Shown here one piece after another: positions 50,183 through 62,300 of a stretch of 64,000 nucleotides of DNA. The notes under the pieces were generated by a model that made no database searches, was not told where the DNA came from, and saw nothing but the letters and a program-made list of their open reading frames with translations. Origin of the DNA: Phycomyces blakesleeanus NRRL 1555(-). Lineage: Eukaryota; Mucoromycota; Mucoromycetes; Mucorales; Phycomycetaceae. Location of the stretch: positions 62,001-126,000 of the forward strand of contig NW_017265162.1 of NCBI RefSeq assembly GCF_001638985.1, read 5' to 3'. Made by a program: the position numbers and the translations under genes. Positions within the stretch are counted from its first letter, which is position 1. Each line of letters begins with the position of its first letter.

Positions 50183-51527
50183 ACGGCCATTATTATTTCT
50201 ATTACTTTAAAAAAATGTACACAATATATTATACTATCATGTTTTATGCTTCAGTAAAAAAAAAGTTTTCTTTCATTAATGTTGCCTCACAATCTCAAGA
50301 CTATTATAAGTATTCATACATATATACACCCAAGTAGAGTGAACTTTTATTATTAATAGTAGTAGTAGTAGTATTTTTGGATTTCGAGGGTCAACTCAGG
50401 AGTGACTATATTAGAGTAGTTAGCTAGCTAACAAGTGAGTGATATGAGTGTGAATGCGCGTGAGTTAGCAAACGAGTGATTATTATTAGAAAATATAGAG
50501 AAAGAAGTTTGGTTTGGTTTTTAAAGTTAATCCTCTTAATTAACGATTTATGCAAGAGGTTTTTCTGGTTTTTATTTATTTATTTACTTATTTTTTTTTT
50601 ACATTAATCAGGAAAGGATTGTAAAAGGGGATTTTAAAGATATGGGAGTACATACTCGCATCGTGGATCCTCAACTTGCATATCACACTCCTTATAATCA
50701 CGTAAGTGATTTGATCCACTACAGAAAACCAAAGGTAGAATACAGCAAATAAAGAAAAAGATGTGTATGCCCAAGTGCCAATGAAGCATGCTTGTTTTAT
50801 ATAAATAAATCATATACAACGATCAATTGAAGAGTAGCTGTCATATATGAGGATAGAGATCATGTAACAGATTCACCCATGTTTATGAGATGAATAATTG
50901 GTGGGAACGGTCTAGGCAATGGACTAAAGAAGAAGAGAGAGAGAGATCAACCCTTAGGGATAAATATTTCGCTTGTGTGTGTGTGTATGTGTGTGTGTTT
51001 TTAAAGGGCAAAACATGACATGGCTTTGAATTTTACAGTGAATACTGGTGCGAGCCTGTTTTTCCAAAATAAAACAATAGCAACAAGAAATAAGGATAGC
51101 AAATGTATGTAGTCTGTTTAGGAGTCTTTATATGGATATAACCCCCTTTTTATTTAACTTCATTCGGATATAGATTTTCTTAACCCTACTGTATTGATAA
51201 TCGAGAGAGAAAGACTGTGTGGATATGTATAGCTGTCTATGTCTCCTGCTTCCTTTTTCTTTTTGGGGCTCGATTTTTTTCTAGGAGACTATACTAAGAA
51301 CTTACGCTCGCGCGCGCAAAAGAAAAGTGCCCTTGTCTAGTACAGGGTTAATTGGCTGTCACTACTCCCTGAGGTAATTCACTAAGCACAGGCTATACGT
51401 CAACCATTCCATTATTTTCCTTTCTATTATTATTTTTTTAGTATAAAAAGGATTCGCATTGTTCACATTTTTGTTCCCTATCCAGCTCAATCTCAACAAG
51501 CAAACAATCAAAATCATCATCTCAATC
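50183..51527. other. Intergenic, NCA2 3' flank to small secreted gene
   Basis: AT-rich with AGT triplets near 50356, a TG repeat (50975-50998) and an ACGCTCGCGCGCGC stretch at about 51304. The last ~100 bp include the TATA box of the next gene. No other gene seen. Confidence 0.55.
51442..51449 (+). promoter_or_regulatory. TATA box of the small secreted-protein gene
   Basis: TATAAAAA about 80 bp upstream of the ATG at 51528, followed by a pyrimidine- and CAA-rich leader typical of strongly expressed fungal genes. Confidence 0.55.
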
Positions 51528-51798
51528 ATGAAGGCCTCTTACATTCTCGCTATCGTTGCCATCTTCGCTGCCGTTGTCTCCGCTGACAGAAGCCAAGAAG
51601 CCGAAGCTATTGGAAACAAGGGTGGTGTTTCTGGCTTGGTAAGTCTTTTCTTTCTATTTTTCTGATTCGATTTCTAAATGTTACCAATTCTTACACACTC
51701 TTCTTCTTCTTCTTTGGGATCCACAGTTCAACAACAAGTTCAAGGGTGGTTTTGCCGCTGACAATGGCGTCGACAACAAGGTTTCCCAGGACAATTAA
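51528..51798 (+). CDS. Small secreted protein, 60 aa
   Basis: Two exons (51528-51638, 51727-51798) give a 60-aa protein. Residues 1-19 form a clear signal peptide (MKASYILAIVAIFAAVVSA), with likely cleavage before DRSQEAE. The mature ~41 residues are hydrophilic, rich in Gly, Asn, Asp and Lys, and have no cysteine. Codons are strongly biased to GCC, ATC, GGT and AAG, suggesting high expression. The intron falls at codon 37/38 with a CACAG acceptor. No family recognised; the absence of cysteine argues against a classical cysteine-rich effector or defensin. Confidence 0.78.
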
Positions 51799-54685
51799 AA
51801 ATCGTAATCCATACTATTCTTTCCAGGCCGTTCCGTATCTAATTAATTGGACATGATCTTGTGTATTCATTTGTGATAATGGCTACGGATATTTAGAATA
51901 TTGCACACTATTTTTTCTTCTTCTTTTAATTGTCATAAACATCGATATAAGCGGGATATTTTTCATTTCTGAAGTATCAGCGCATTTTGATATTCTCTTG
52001 CTAAATAATAGCTATATATTATTTAGTATTGATAGTTTCATTATATAAAACCCATTTAAACCATACAAACTGTTCCTATTTTATGCTGTGAAATGAAGTG
52101 GTCCATACAATTACATTTCCTCTAAAAGTCTAATTTATTGATAGTACGAGTAACAAAGTACTAAAATATTTGAGTATTAGTCTCTCCTACTTTAAAACTG
52201 GCATACAATAAATGCACTTTTCATTTTTTTAAGAAACAAAGTGATACCAATGTTAAATCACTGTGCTATTATTAATATCATATATGTATGTGTGTGTGCC
52301 TTGATCCTAAACATCAGTAAGAAAAAGGTGAAAACATTGCAGAGTAGTGCTTTTTTCTGCTTTTCCATTAGTACTATTAAACCTATCTATAGCTACTAGT
52401 GTCTATCAAAGACCTTTCTTCTTATTAGTATTATTTTTGTTTATTTCACTTTGTATTAAATCGTATTTATCAGCCATTATTTTGTAAAGAATATTTTATG
52501 TCTATTGTTACAGCAATAGTTTTCCAAGTTGTAAAATGTTACTTTTATATGTATATATTCCAATGAGAAGCTGTGTAGAAATTTCTTGTTCTGTATATCT
52601 ACTCTAAGTACTACTATATTTGTTTCAATATTAAAAGCAGTATAGTATGTTTTTTTTTTAAAAAAAAAGAGTAAGAATAGCTATTTAATCATATACATGC
52701 GCCATACTAGACCATGCCTATGCACACAGTAGACTCCTATTAAAATCAGCTGTACTCAATATATAGAGCATTATTGCACAGGTAGCCTGTGTAAGGAGGC
52801 TTCTGTATGTCTGTGTATTAGAGAATAATATAGAAATCAATGAGATGTAGTAGGTATTTTTTGGATTTCAATAATACACGCATGTATGTACGTATGTACG
52901 TATTTATACATGTATTTACTTATTTACGTATATTCTATGGCTATTATAAATATATTTCAAGCAATAGTACAATAGTCCAAAATGATACAGGTAAATGTAT
53001 CATTTTGTATAATCCAAAAACTAATGATGTGTATAGTATGAACTGTACGTAAATCAATAAAGATTTTTACAGTCAAATGAAAATAATATATATAAATGCC
53101 TATGTTCTACTCTTACTCACTCGATAACCCACTCACGTATTCACTCAGTTTTTTAAAGAATAAATAAATAAATAGAAATTGACTTTCTTATCTAGCCCAT
53201 CCCAGTCTTATTTTTCAAATGTTAGATAAATATGCTGTATATTTTCAAGTTCAAAAAGTCCAAAAGAAAAAGAACGGATAAAACCCTTGAATATTTAAGC
53301 TAGAGAAGCATATTATTTATTATACGCTCATTATTATTATTTCAAAAAATAAAATAAAAGCATTTGAGATTCTTTTTTTATTGCAATACTATAGCATAAT
53401 ATTTCTATTAAGAAATTAACAGTGTAATGGAGTGCATACCGCAGTCAAATGATACTACGAAAAAGAAGAAGAAAACTTAACGATAAAATCATGTCTATCA
53501 AATTTCTAATAAACTTTGCACAATATAATCTCATAAATTCATATGCCCTTGGTACACATAAAAGCACGCGCACACCAACAAAATTTGCGTTACAATATAT
53601 ATATACTCGTATAAGAGGCCTCTTTCTTTAAAAAAACGAAAAAGGAACCTGTGTGATTACACTTTTAGACATCACATTTGAAACAACAAAGACGTGTAAG
53701 CCAAAACTTGATCCAATAAATCTTCATTTTCAACTTTTTGTATCAATAGCATTTCTGGGATATATATAGTTATTCTTTGGATTAAAAACAAACGGTGTAT
53801 CTGAGTTGCTTCTTTTTGTTGATCCCAAGTTTATATAACAAGATTCTCTCTCTCTATCTAAGATTCTGCAAAATGTTATATATATCATGTTTTTTTTTCT
53901 TGTCTTGAACATATAGATACTTTATATACTATATGCCTGGGTATATATAAATCCAAGGCAATTACAATTTAATATATCAAAACAAGCGTCATTTTCTTTC
54001 TTATTAACACTATATGGAAAAAATACGTATTTAGGGATGTATTTTGCAAAAAATCACCTACTAAAATCACCTTTTTATTTACCATACTGTAATTATTCGT
54101 GCTGTTCTTTTATAAATATAAATAAAATCTTAAAAGGAGAGTATATTATTTATAAAAAATTATCCGGATGTGTGATACAATAACTTGACTTTGAAAGAAG
54201 GGGGGAATAAGGAGAAAATGGGAGGATTTTTCTCTTGTTGGTTGCACCAGCTAAAGAGAAAACAAACCATGATAATAATTTATACATCTGTAAGGCTGTA
54301 AGGGCAATTGAATTTTTGGTATATGGTGCGATATGAAAATTTGGTCAGCCGAGTGGATAGAGAGTTATACGCACAATTTTGAGGGGGTGTTGGGGATAAA
54401 GCAAAGTGAGGGTAGTCACGGCGAGACTACAAAGGATGGTAATAAGGGGTCTTCTCTAAAAGGCTCAGACAGTACAAAGTCACCAGAGCGAACTATGTCT
54501 TCTGCGACAGATATAAACTTAACGGGAAAAGAAAGTGCCTTATTCATTTGGTATATACAGTGTTGGCATGATCATAATTATCTAAGATAGTGTTATATCC
54601 TGAAATGTTGCTGTGCGAGATTCTATGTACGTCTCTTCAGTTCAGTTTAAACTGAACGTATGGCCGACCCGGACAACATAACATA
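51799..54685. other. 2.9-kb AT-rich intergenic region
   Basis: Contains A/T homopolymers, GTAC-type repeats (52880-52905) and TA runs. An 85-codon open frame (54333-54590) matches nothing I recognise. From 54591 to 54683 a segment bounded by TGTTAT and ATAACA encloses a perfect 18-bp palindrome (54640-54657). Confidence 0.5.
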
Positions 54686-55942
54686 CAGTGAAGTGGGAAA
54701 AGTGTTGCAACGTTTTTTAACACCCGGTTACACTCTTTGAGTAACAAGTTCTTTCTTTCACTTTTACATTACAATTCTAAATAAAAATGCAACAACCTAA
54801 ATGCCCAGAAAAGTCCAAAAAAAACCTTTAACTAAAGGACACAAGCAAACCGATGATACAACTCGTGCAATAATTGTGCATGAGAGCGTTAAGAATGGCA
54901 CTAGTCAAGCTAACATTGCCAGAAAAGTTGGTGTAACCAAATACGTAGTTCATCGCGTTCTCAAATCCTACAAAGAAAGCGACTCGTACAAAGCTGGTGT
55001 GCGATCGGGTAGACCAAAAAAGTTGAATGAGAGAGACAAGACAGAGATTCTCCATGAGATTAACCGTGATGCAACAACCCCAATGACCACAATTTGCAAA
55101 ACCTTGTCTACACCTGTGTCAGTAAAAACTCTGCGAACCTTTTTGCGTGGCGTTGGAATACACTCTCGCAAAATGATTTCCAAGCCAAAGATTTCTGAAA
55201 TCAATCGAAAAAAGCGATTGGAATGCCATTATCCGGTCTGATGAGTCGAAATTCCGACTCCATGGTAGTGATGGACGCCGGAAAGTTCTCAAGCGTAACA
55301 AGATGGGTCTGCAGGCTGACTTTGTCTCACCAAAAGTGAAGTTTGGAGGTGGCTCCATTATGGTCTGGGGGTGCTTCTTTGGCAATGGTGTCGGCACTTT
55401 AAATGTTGTAAAGGGGAATATCGATTCCAAGAAGTACATTGACATCTTGGAAAAGTCATATCTTCCCTCTTTGAAGACTTTTAAAGAAAATAAGTGCGAT
55501 GAGCAAGGCTTGGAAAAAGAAGAATTGTCTTCAACTTTTGGGTAGCTGGCCACCACAAAGGCAAGACCTCAGCCCTATTGAGCATATCTGGACTTATCTG
55601 AAGTATAGAATTAGAACAAACAGATATAGACTATATAATATTTATCATTTGCGTCATGCTGTAGAGAGAGAATGTTGCACAATTCCAAAAAAAAATACAG
55701 TAATTAGTTTTCAGTATGTTCAGAAGATGTCAGGCTGTGATCAATGCCAAAGGCAACTGCATAAAATAGTAAAAATATATTTTTTTCATACATTATAAAA
55801 TAAAAGACTTTTATCTTTATGGCTTAGTAGTTTGAGGATGTTAAAGAGTGTTTTGGATACATTTTCTTTTGATATGAAAAGTATATATTTCTGTAGAGAT
55901 GTGGTAACTGAAAAATGTTGCAACACTTTTTCATCCTTGCTG
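54686..55942 (+). mobile_element. Tc1/mariner transposon, defective
   Basis: A 1257-bp element flanked by TA dinucleotides (54684-54685 and 55943-55944). Its imperfect ~26-bp terminal inverted repeats both start CAG and share AAAAGTGTTGCAAC. Inside is a broken Tc1-type transposase. The size is normal for a slightly deleted Tc1 element (about 1.3 kb). Confidence 0.9.
54801..55798 (+). pseudogene. Tc1-type transposase, deleted and frameshifted
   Basis: The first part (54801-55241) has the paired-type DNA-binding region: GTSQANIARKVGVTKYVVHR, a GRPKK hook and a second HTH. The catalytic part continues in other frames: SDESKF with the first Asp near 55245, then GGGSIMVWGCFF and IDILEKSYLPSL, then WPPQRQDLSPIEHIW with the final acidic residue near 55580. 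About a dozen codons are missing before SDESKF, and the segment that should carry the second catalytic Asp (a DNAP-type motif) is absent between about 55480 and 55510. It cannot encode active transposase. Confidence 0.88.
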
Positions 55943-56285
55943 TAGTAGTTATAATATATATATATATCTTTAAAAAGAATTTTAAAATTTATATTCTACT
56001 TTATATTAAATCTATAAATTTATTACTAATTTAGAAAGTAGAGATAGATAGCAATAATTAGCTAAAGAAAAGTTTAATAAAGTATAAAATAAAAAGCTAA
56101 TTGTTGTATTTAGGATACTTTAATATCTGATATCATACATAAACTCAGACAGATGTAGCTGTCAAATAGGTCATTATAAATGATTATCCAATATGAAGTC
56201 CTATCTGAAACATAATAGCAATGTGTCTGATTCATTATTGGATCATCTTCAAGATGTACTTAAACTATTATTGTAAAGTCATTAC
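55943..56285. other. Spacer between Tc1 element and LTR relic
   Basis: AT-rich sequence with no recognisable feature. Confidence 0.55.
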
Positions 56286-57460
56286 TGTGGTATTTCAGGT
56301 ACGAAACAATAGAAAAATAAAATATTTGATAATAGAGACGTATCGAAATACTTTGAGACTGTATATCAGTTGTCTTTATTCATAAATAAAAAGTGTCCCT
56401 TTTTATAAGAAAACACTGTTGTAAATGAGTATTGACTACTGCTGTAATTGAGAATAAGTCTGAAGGAAATAATATAAGGCCTCAGCTATTCCAGTCAAAG
56501 GTGTTTGTTGTAAATGAGTATTGACTACTGCTGTAATTGAGAATAAGTCTGAAGGAAATAATATAAGGCCTTAGCTATTCCAGTCAAAGGTGTCTACTGA
56601 TTACTTTATTATTTAACACACAGGTTTAGCATGTATGATAGTGATTATATTTCATATGCTGATATCACTATAATATGGGATACATCAGTGGATTATTATA
56701 AGTATAATTATAACTCATAAACATATTTATTTTCGATGTTAATACTTCATTGGGACTACACACATTTATATAATTAATCATACATTAATTATCACAAGAT
56801 CACGTTGCTCTGATTAAAGCTCAGATAGGATCGATTACCTGATCTCAGTCATATAATTTTCCCGATTCAAAATAATATAAATAGCAGTAGTAGTTCAGTG
56901 TAGAAACTGGGTCAAACTTTAATATAAAATCTTTTCTCAATAAACAAAACCTACACAAGTTCTCACGAATCTTCGTTCCTAATCTTAAATCTTTAATTCT
57001 TCCTCTTAAAAACTTCTTCAACTTCAACCACCACAACAAACACAATCTGCTCTTGTCATTTCATTTTAGTTTTTTAAGGTTTTCTTTCTTTAATATATTT
57101 GATTATTAGAGTGTATTTACTGCTTAACTAGTATCAGTATTATAATTATGACATCAAACCATAAATCATATTTATTTAGCTCTTAGCTATTCTTTTCTCT
57201 TTTACACTAGAGCTTTAGGACTTCCTAATAAATTAGTTTCATATTGCTCTGATACCATTTACCTGGCAGTATAATATAATTATCTTAACAATTTTTAAGA
57301 TATTATCTATAGTACTAACTATAATAAATATTGGTCCAATTACTTAATTGTTTATATATATCTTATATGCTGACAAGATGATAGCTACTATGCTATCACA
57401 ATATGAATATGTTTTTATATGTGATGAATTCAACAGTCAAGTATCTAGATCACTATATAA
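56286..57460 (-). mobile_element. Diverged, expanded LTR relic related to the solo LTRs
   Basis: Both ends align with the 439-bp solo LTR at 18338-18776. Here 56286-56416 matches the LTR start, including the GACGTAT...ATACTTTGAGACTGTAT block and the TATAAAAAGGG box (read on the minus strand). About 57290-57460 matches its end, including AGTACT.ACT..AATA.ATATTGGTC and GATCAC.A.A. Some 0.8 kb of unrelated sequence, including an 89-bp tandem duplication, lies between. It is either one LTR enlarged by insertions or remnants of two LTRs of a collapsed element. Confidence 0.6.
56417..56594. repeat. Tandem duplication, 2 x 89 bp
   Basis: Units 56417-56505 and 56506-56594 are almost identical; the one internal difference I see is GCCTCAGC versus GCCTTAGC. 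Lies within the LTR relic. Confidence 0.85.
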
Positions 57461-57710
57461 ATAACTATTATTTTATGTAATAATATAAAATATTATTTTA
57501 AGAGAAGATAAATAAAATAGAAGGGAGAAAAAGAAATCAGAGACAGAGTTTCTCACAAAACCAAATAAATCACTTCAGTTTATCACTAAAACAATATCAC
57601 TTTATCAAAAAAAAACATTGATAATAACTAAATAGACTCACCAGCCAGTGACTAGTAACACAGATGTATGTAGACAATATAATATTTTATATAAAAGCTT
57701 AAACATATAA

Positions 57711-57783
57711 GCCCGGCTAGCTCAATTGGTAGAGCGTGGGACTTTTAATCCCAAGGTTGGGGGTTCGAGCCCCCCGTTGGGCG
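57711..57783 (+). tRNA. tRNA-Lys (anticodon UUU)
   Basis: A 73-nt intronless tRNA. The acceptor stem GCCCGGC pairs with GTTGGGC (two G-U pairs). The D arm is GCTC...GAGC, and the anticodon stem TGGGA/TCCCA encloses loop CTTTTAA with anticodon TTT at 57744-57746. The T arm is GGGGG TTCGAGC CCCCC, and the discriminator base is G. The A and B boxes are intact (TAGCTCAATTGG, GGTTCGAGCCC). A short T-run follows within about 15 bp and would terminate Pol III. Confidence 0.95.
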
Positions 57784-59393
57784 CTTATTCTTTTCGTTTT
57801 TTCATTTTTGCTTGTACTACATGCTTTGTCGTTCCCGATCTGGGGTGGTCTTCCTTTTACTATAGCAAAGTCAAAAGGTCAAACCCACTGGGGATCAAGG
57901 AGTATACGTAAAATCAAAGAGAGGATAGAAGATATTTTTTATTGATAGAATTGCATTGTCTTCTACAGTTGTCTAAACTAATACTGTATATTATCCGCAA
58001 TAGCTATTATATTATATTTAAATAAGAGAAGAGTCATTATACTGCGGTTAATCACCTTCAGATTTTACGGATTCATCAAAATAATGTCCAACAACTTTGG
58101 CAAATATTTAAGCTGATTGGTGTTTTTCTTTAAAATATCGAAAGAGTAATTAGTTTGTTCGAAGTAATATTCTTTTTTGTGAGATTCAAAGCCGAATTGT
58201 TGTTGTTAGTTCTAAGATTTACTTTAAGGTATATGTTTTTGGCCATTTTAAATAAAGTCAAAATATTTACAAAAAGAAGAAAGGAGTGTATTAAGTATAT
58301 CTTTCAATTTATGGTATTTTTTTGCGTCAAAATCTATAAAGATTATAAATATGTTATCGTGTTTTTTTTTTTTTAAAAAAAAAGAAAATATTCAATTAAG
58401 TTTTTATTATATTTTATTGATTTGCTGTGATGCTCTGTGTACAGCGTTTAAAATATTATCAAAATAGACTTAATTTCTTGTAAAGCTTATCTTAGTATAA
58501 GGTTAAAGATTAAATTTTGTTTAGTGAATATGGTTAGGAATTCGTATATCTCGCAGTTTTCCAAGTACAAGAAAAATAAGGGTTTTTTTTTAAAAAAAAA
58601 ACTTAAAAGATAAAAGCTAATGAACTAACAGTAGTAATATAAGAGCTGTATTTTACTTTTCTTTTCACAGTAATTTAGTATTAATACAAACAAAATTATG
58701 TTTCTTTTTTCTGCTATAGAAATCTCTGGAGTGTATCACTATAAAAAAATAATCTTTGAGTCAAGACAGTCGATCAGTATCGTGACCGGCAACGACTGTC
58801 AAATCTTATATAGAAAATGAAATTAACTCAGAAATAGGAAAAATTTTCTTTTCAAAAAACTATATAAAGGGCTTTAATCCCCAGAAATCTAAAATTCTTT
58901 AATCAAAAATAACGATTGCAGCCACGATGCATGCTACGTCTTCGGACAATAGCTCTGCATTGCCAGGAATCTTTCGATTTCGACGCATACCAGATCATAA
59001 GTTCTTTTACCCTTGTGGTAGAAACAGTCTCTCTTGTCATTAATTTGATTAGTAGGGTGACTGTGCCGACGAGGAACGACATTTTATTATATGAATAATA
59101 AATTATATTTAAAAACAATAAAATGAAAATAATTGTCTTTCAGATAATACTATAAATTTCTCTGTTAGTGTTCACAGAGGATATTGACATGTCATTTTTG
59201 ATGCTAATAATTTTTAGAAATATATTATACTTGATTTTATAAATACCTCTTGTATTGTTCTTGATGCTATTTAGACAATGTATATATACTTCTTTTTTAA
59301 AAAAAGCATTAATAAAAGAGCAAGTATTATATCTTCATTTTTCTTTGTTTCGTGAATATTAAAAAAGTTCTATATTTATTTTTAATTATTTTC
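57784..59393. other. 1.6-kb intergenic region
   Basis: AT-rich, with several T/A runs. A minus-strand frame starting at an ATG near 59080 (about 60 codons, MSFLVGTVTLLIKLM) ends at 58903; it has a hydrophobic start but no recognisable family, so I do not call it a gene. Nothing else is supported. Confidence 0.5.
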
Positions 59394-62300
59394 TTAAGCA
59401 TAGCTTCTAGAATCAGGAGCCAAAAGGAACATTTCTGAATATGTTACGGAACCCAAACGCTTCAAAAGAGGTTTTATCTTTGAAGAAAGACCATCTTCTC
59501 CCCTAAGCCACTTCCAGAGCAAAGGGTGAATAGCATCTTGCTCAACGTTATTTACCAAAGTATTCAATTCTACACAATCACAAAGAGTTAATTACACTAT
59601 CAAACATATCAAATTTGGAAGAGTATTTTGTTACCTTTTGTAATGCCTACGAAAGAATCAGAGATGCCTTCCAATGTATCAATGTGGTCATACAAAGAAT
59701 TTGTAGCAACGATTGCACGGTAGGCAGCAATAAATATACCCGGACGAGAGGTTATACCGTAAGGTCCATTTTGCATAACCTTTGAATATTTAAATTAGCA
59801 AGTTGTTTATAATTAAGTGAAATACATTAAATAGCTAACAAAACACAGTAACAATAGAAAGAAAGAAAAAAACTTACAAAAGTAGAAAGATTTTTTAACT
59901 TTTTGCAAAGGTCAATAACCTGATTGACCGATTTACCAAATGTACCATTACACAAGTATTGGGATTGATTTTTAAACTGGCTAGGGTATCTGGAGTTCAG
60001 TATGTCAATGTCTATGTATACCCACTGGAGGTCCAAGAGATCTTCTTTGTAAATATTAGGAGACTCTCTTGCAAAAAGCACCTTCGTTTCAGAAAGCTCT
60101 TCTTTCCAAACACAATCTATTCAAATTGTAAATTTTCACATTTCACATATTCAATTCTATAATGTTACTACTACTTACCTAAACTCTGTTCTGCTTCAAA
60201 GACATTCGTAAGGGTCGATTGTAAATGTGTAGAGTATTTTGCATTTTTGGAAAGGTGCAAGTTGACCAATTCGACAGCTCTTTCTGGATGAACAGGTGCC
60301 TATTTTTGTTGACTTTTGTAAGTATGAGAATATAGAAATTCGGCTAATTTTTAATGAAAAACAACAACGGAAAAAAAACAGGGATACTTACTGGTAGTCG
60401 AAGTGCAACAGAAACAATGTTTGCAGTGTTGTTGCGAATATCGATATCATCATCCTAAAATAATTGAATTAATTTAATTGACCCAGATTTAAAGATATAT
60501 TACATATGTTGAATATTACCTGAAGAAGCTGAGCAATCACAAACTGGACAGTGGCCTTCATTTCATCTACAGCATCGTTTGTTTCGTTGGCGTAAGCAAA
60601 GACAGTCTTAGCAGTGAAATGAGTGGATTCGACAACGGCTTCACGTAATGTCAATGTCTAAAGATGCAAGTGTGAGTGCTATAGAAGAAGAAAGTATATA
60701 TAAATTTTCTTTACGTACCACATCTTGATGGCTATACTTTGTCACATAGTTACACCATGTCAAGAGACATTTCTGAGCCCACTCCTCAGTAGAAAAGTTC
60801 TTTAAAATCTTTGGTGGTATTAGCATTGTCATGTTTTATAACCAATATATTATCATTATTATTTACCTGGGCCAAGAGTGCTCCAAGAAGTGGCAATACG
60901 GATTCGGTAACTGACGTCGATTTCTTTAGAGTGAATTGCTCGTTGAGTTTATCCCAGTATTGTTTCAAAGTAAATCCAAGGTGAAGTCCAGCATTGGAAG
61001 GATATGGACTAGCCGAAAACAGTGACATAAGTAATTTAGCTGCCAGCACAAAGCAGTTTTGGTTTTCCTCATTTCCGTTTGTCATCTGAACAAGCTTGCA
61101 CTGTAAGAGTTCGATTCTTTTTTAAGAAAAAAAAAATACACGTGTTAGGGCGACATTTTGTGATATTGATAATTTACGGTTAAGAAAAAGATAAGAAAAA
61201 TACTTACCCTGAATCCTTAATAATAGATACGTCTTGATGCTTCTCGAAATAACCCTGAAGTTGCTCCAATGCTTCGAGGCGAACTTCATAATCGCGATCT
61301 TCCAAAAGGAACAGGACATTTATCAATTGAGCATTTGGTTGGTACTTCTTCAAAGTGCCCAGCATGATGACTCTAGCCATATTCTGACGCACAAGGTATC
61401 TGCCAATTTCAGCCGCATTGACATCGGATTGATGAACAGTGGAACTGCAATAGTTGAAAACTTCGTTTCGGACCACCTGGAGTTTTTCGCTAGAAATGGT
61501 TTGCATTTCTAAAAGTGTACAGTGTAAATAAAGGTAAAGTGGTTAGAATAAAAGGTCATATATTTGCAAGAAAAAAAAGTTAAATATTATTCTCCCATTA
61601 CCTTTAACAGCTTTTCCATCCTTATCAGCGTACATCCAAGTGCACTCAAAGAAGAATTCACCGATAATTTCCAATAACAGAGCTTGTGTCATACAGCTGA
61701 CACTGTTTGAGAACAACAACTCGAATGCGACTGCAACTGAGGAAGGGATTACATTGAAAAATTCAACCAGTACTTCGTCTGGAAGGTTACTATACAAGTG
61801 TCCGCGGAGTAGGAACTGAACTTGCAACAAACGTCCATGAATTTCATTCTGAGATAGCCTTTGATTAAAGGTCAACAGTTCAGATACTGTTTTGGTCAAG
61901 TCAACTAACGGAACAAGTGGGACTAGTGCCCTGGCAGCCATCTCCCGAGTCTAGAATCACAGCAATAAAAAGCATGAAAAGCAGGAAATATAATATCATT
62001 AACTTTTATCTTAAAGTACCTTAAAGATAGAACTGGATGCACAGGACATCACAAGAGGAACAAATGGAGCCATGGATATGACCTCATCTGTACCATCCAT
62101 AACAGAAGGATGCATGCGTGAGAGGAGAGTCAAGATGGGGTAGAGACCAGGGTGAACACTTGCAGCCTAAGTAAGCATTAAATAAGTCAACTGTACATTG
62201 TGTGATGCTCTTTACCCAAGCGTTATTTAAATTACCATCGAGTCAGCAAGAAGTTGCTTAACAGCAATGTCGAGCTCCTTGAGAAGGTACGGGTGGAGTT

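Noticed and set aside
54333..54590. 85-codon open frame before the Tc1 element
   Set aside because: Gly/Ser/Lys-rich with no recognisable domain or splice support; could be transposon debris but cannot be shown.
56845..57045. Minus-strand 66-codon frame inside the LTR relic, considered as a gag fragment
   Set aside because: No zinc knuckle or capsid-like motif; composition reflects AT-rich sequence.
58903..59118. Minus-strand frame with a hydrophobic start
   Set aside because: About 60 codons from the likely ATG, no family match, no promoter or conserved context visible.
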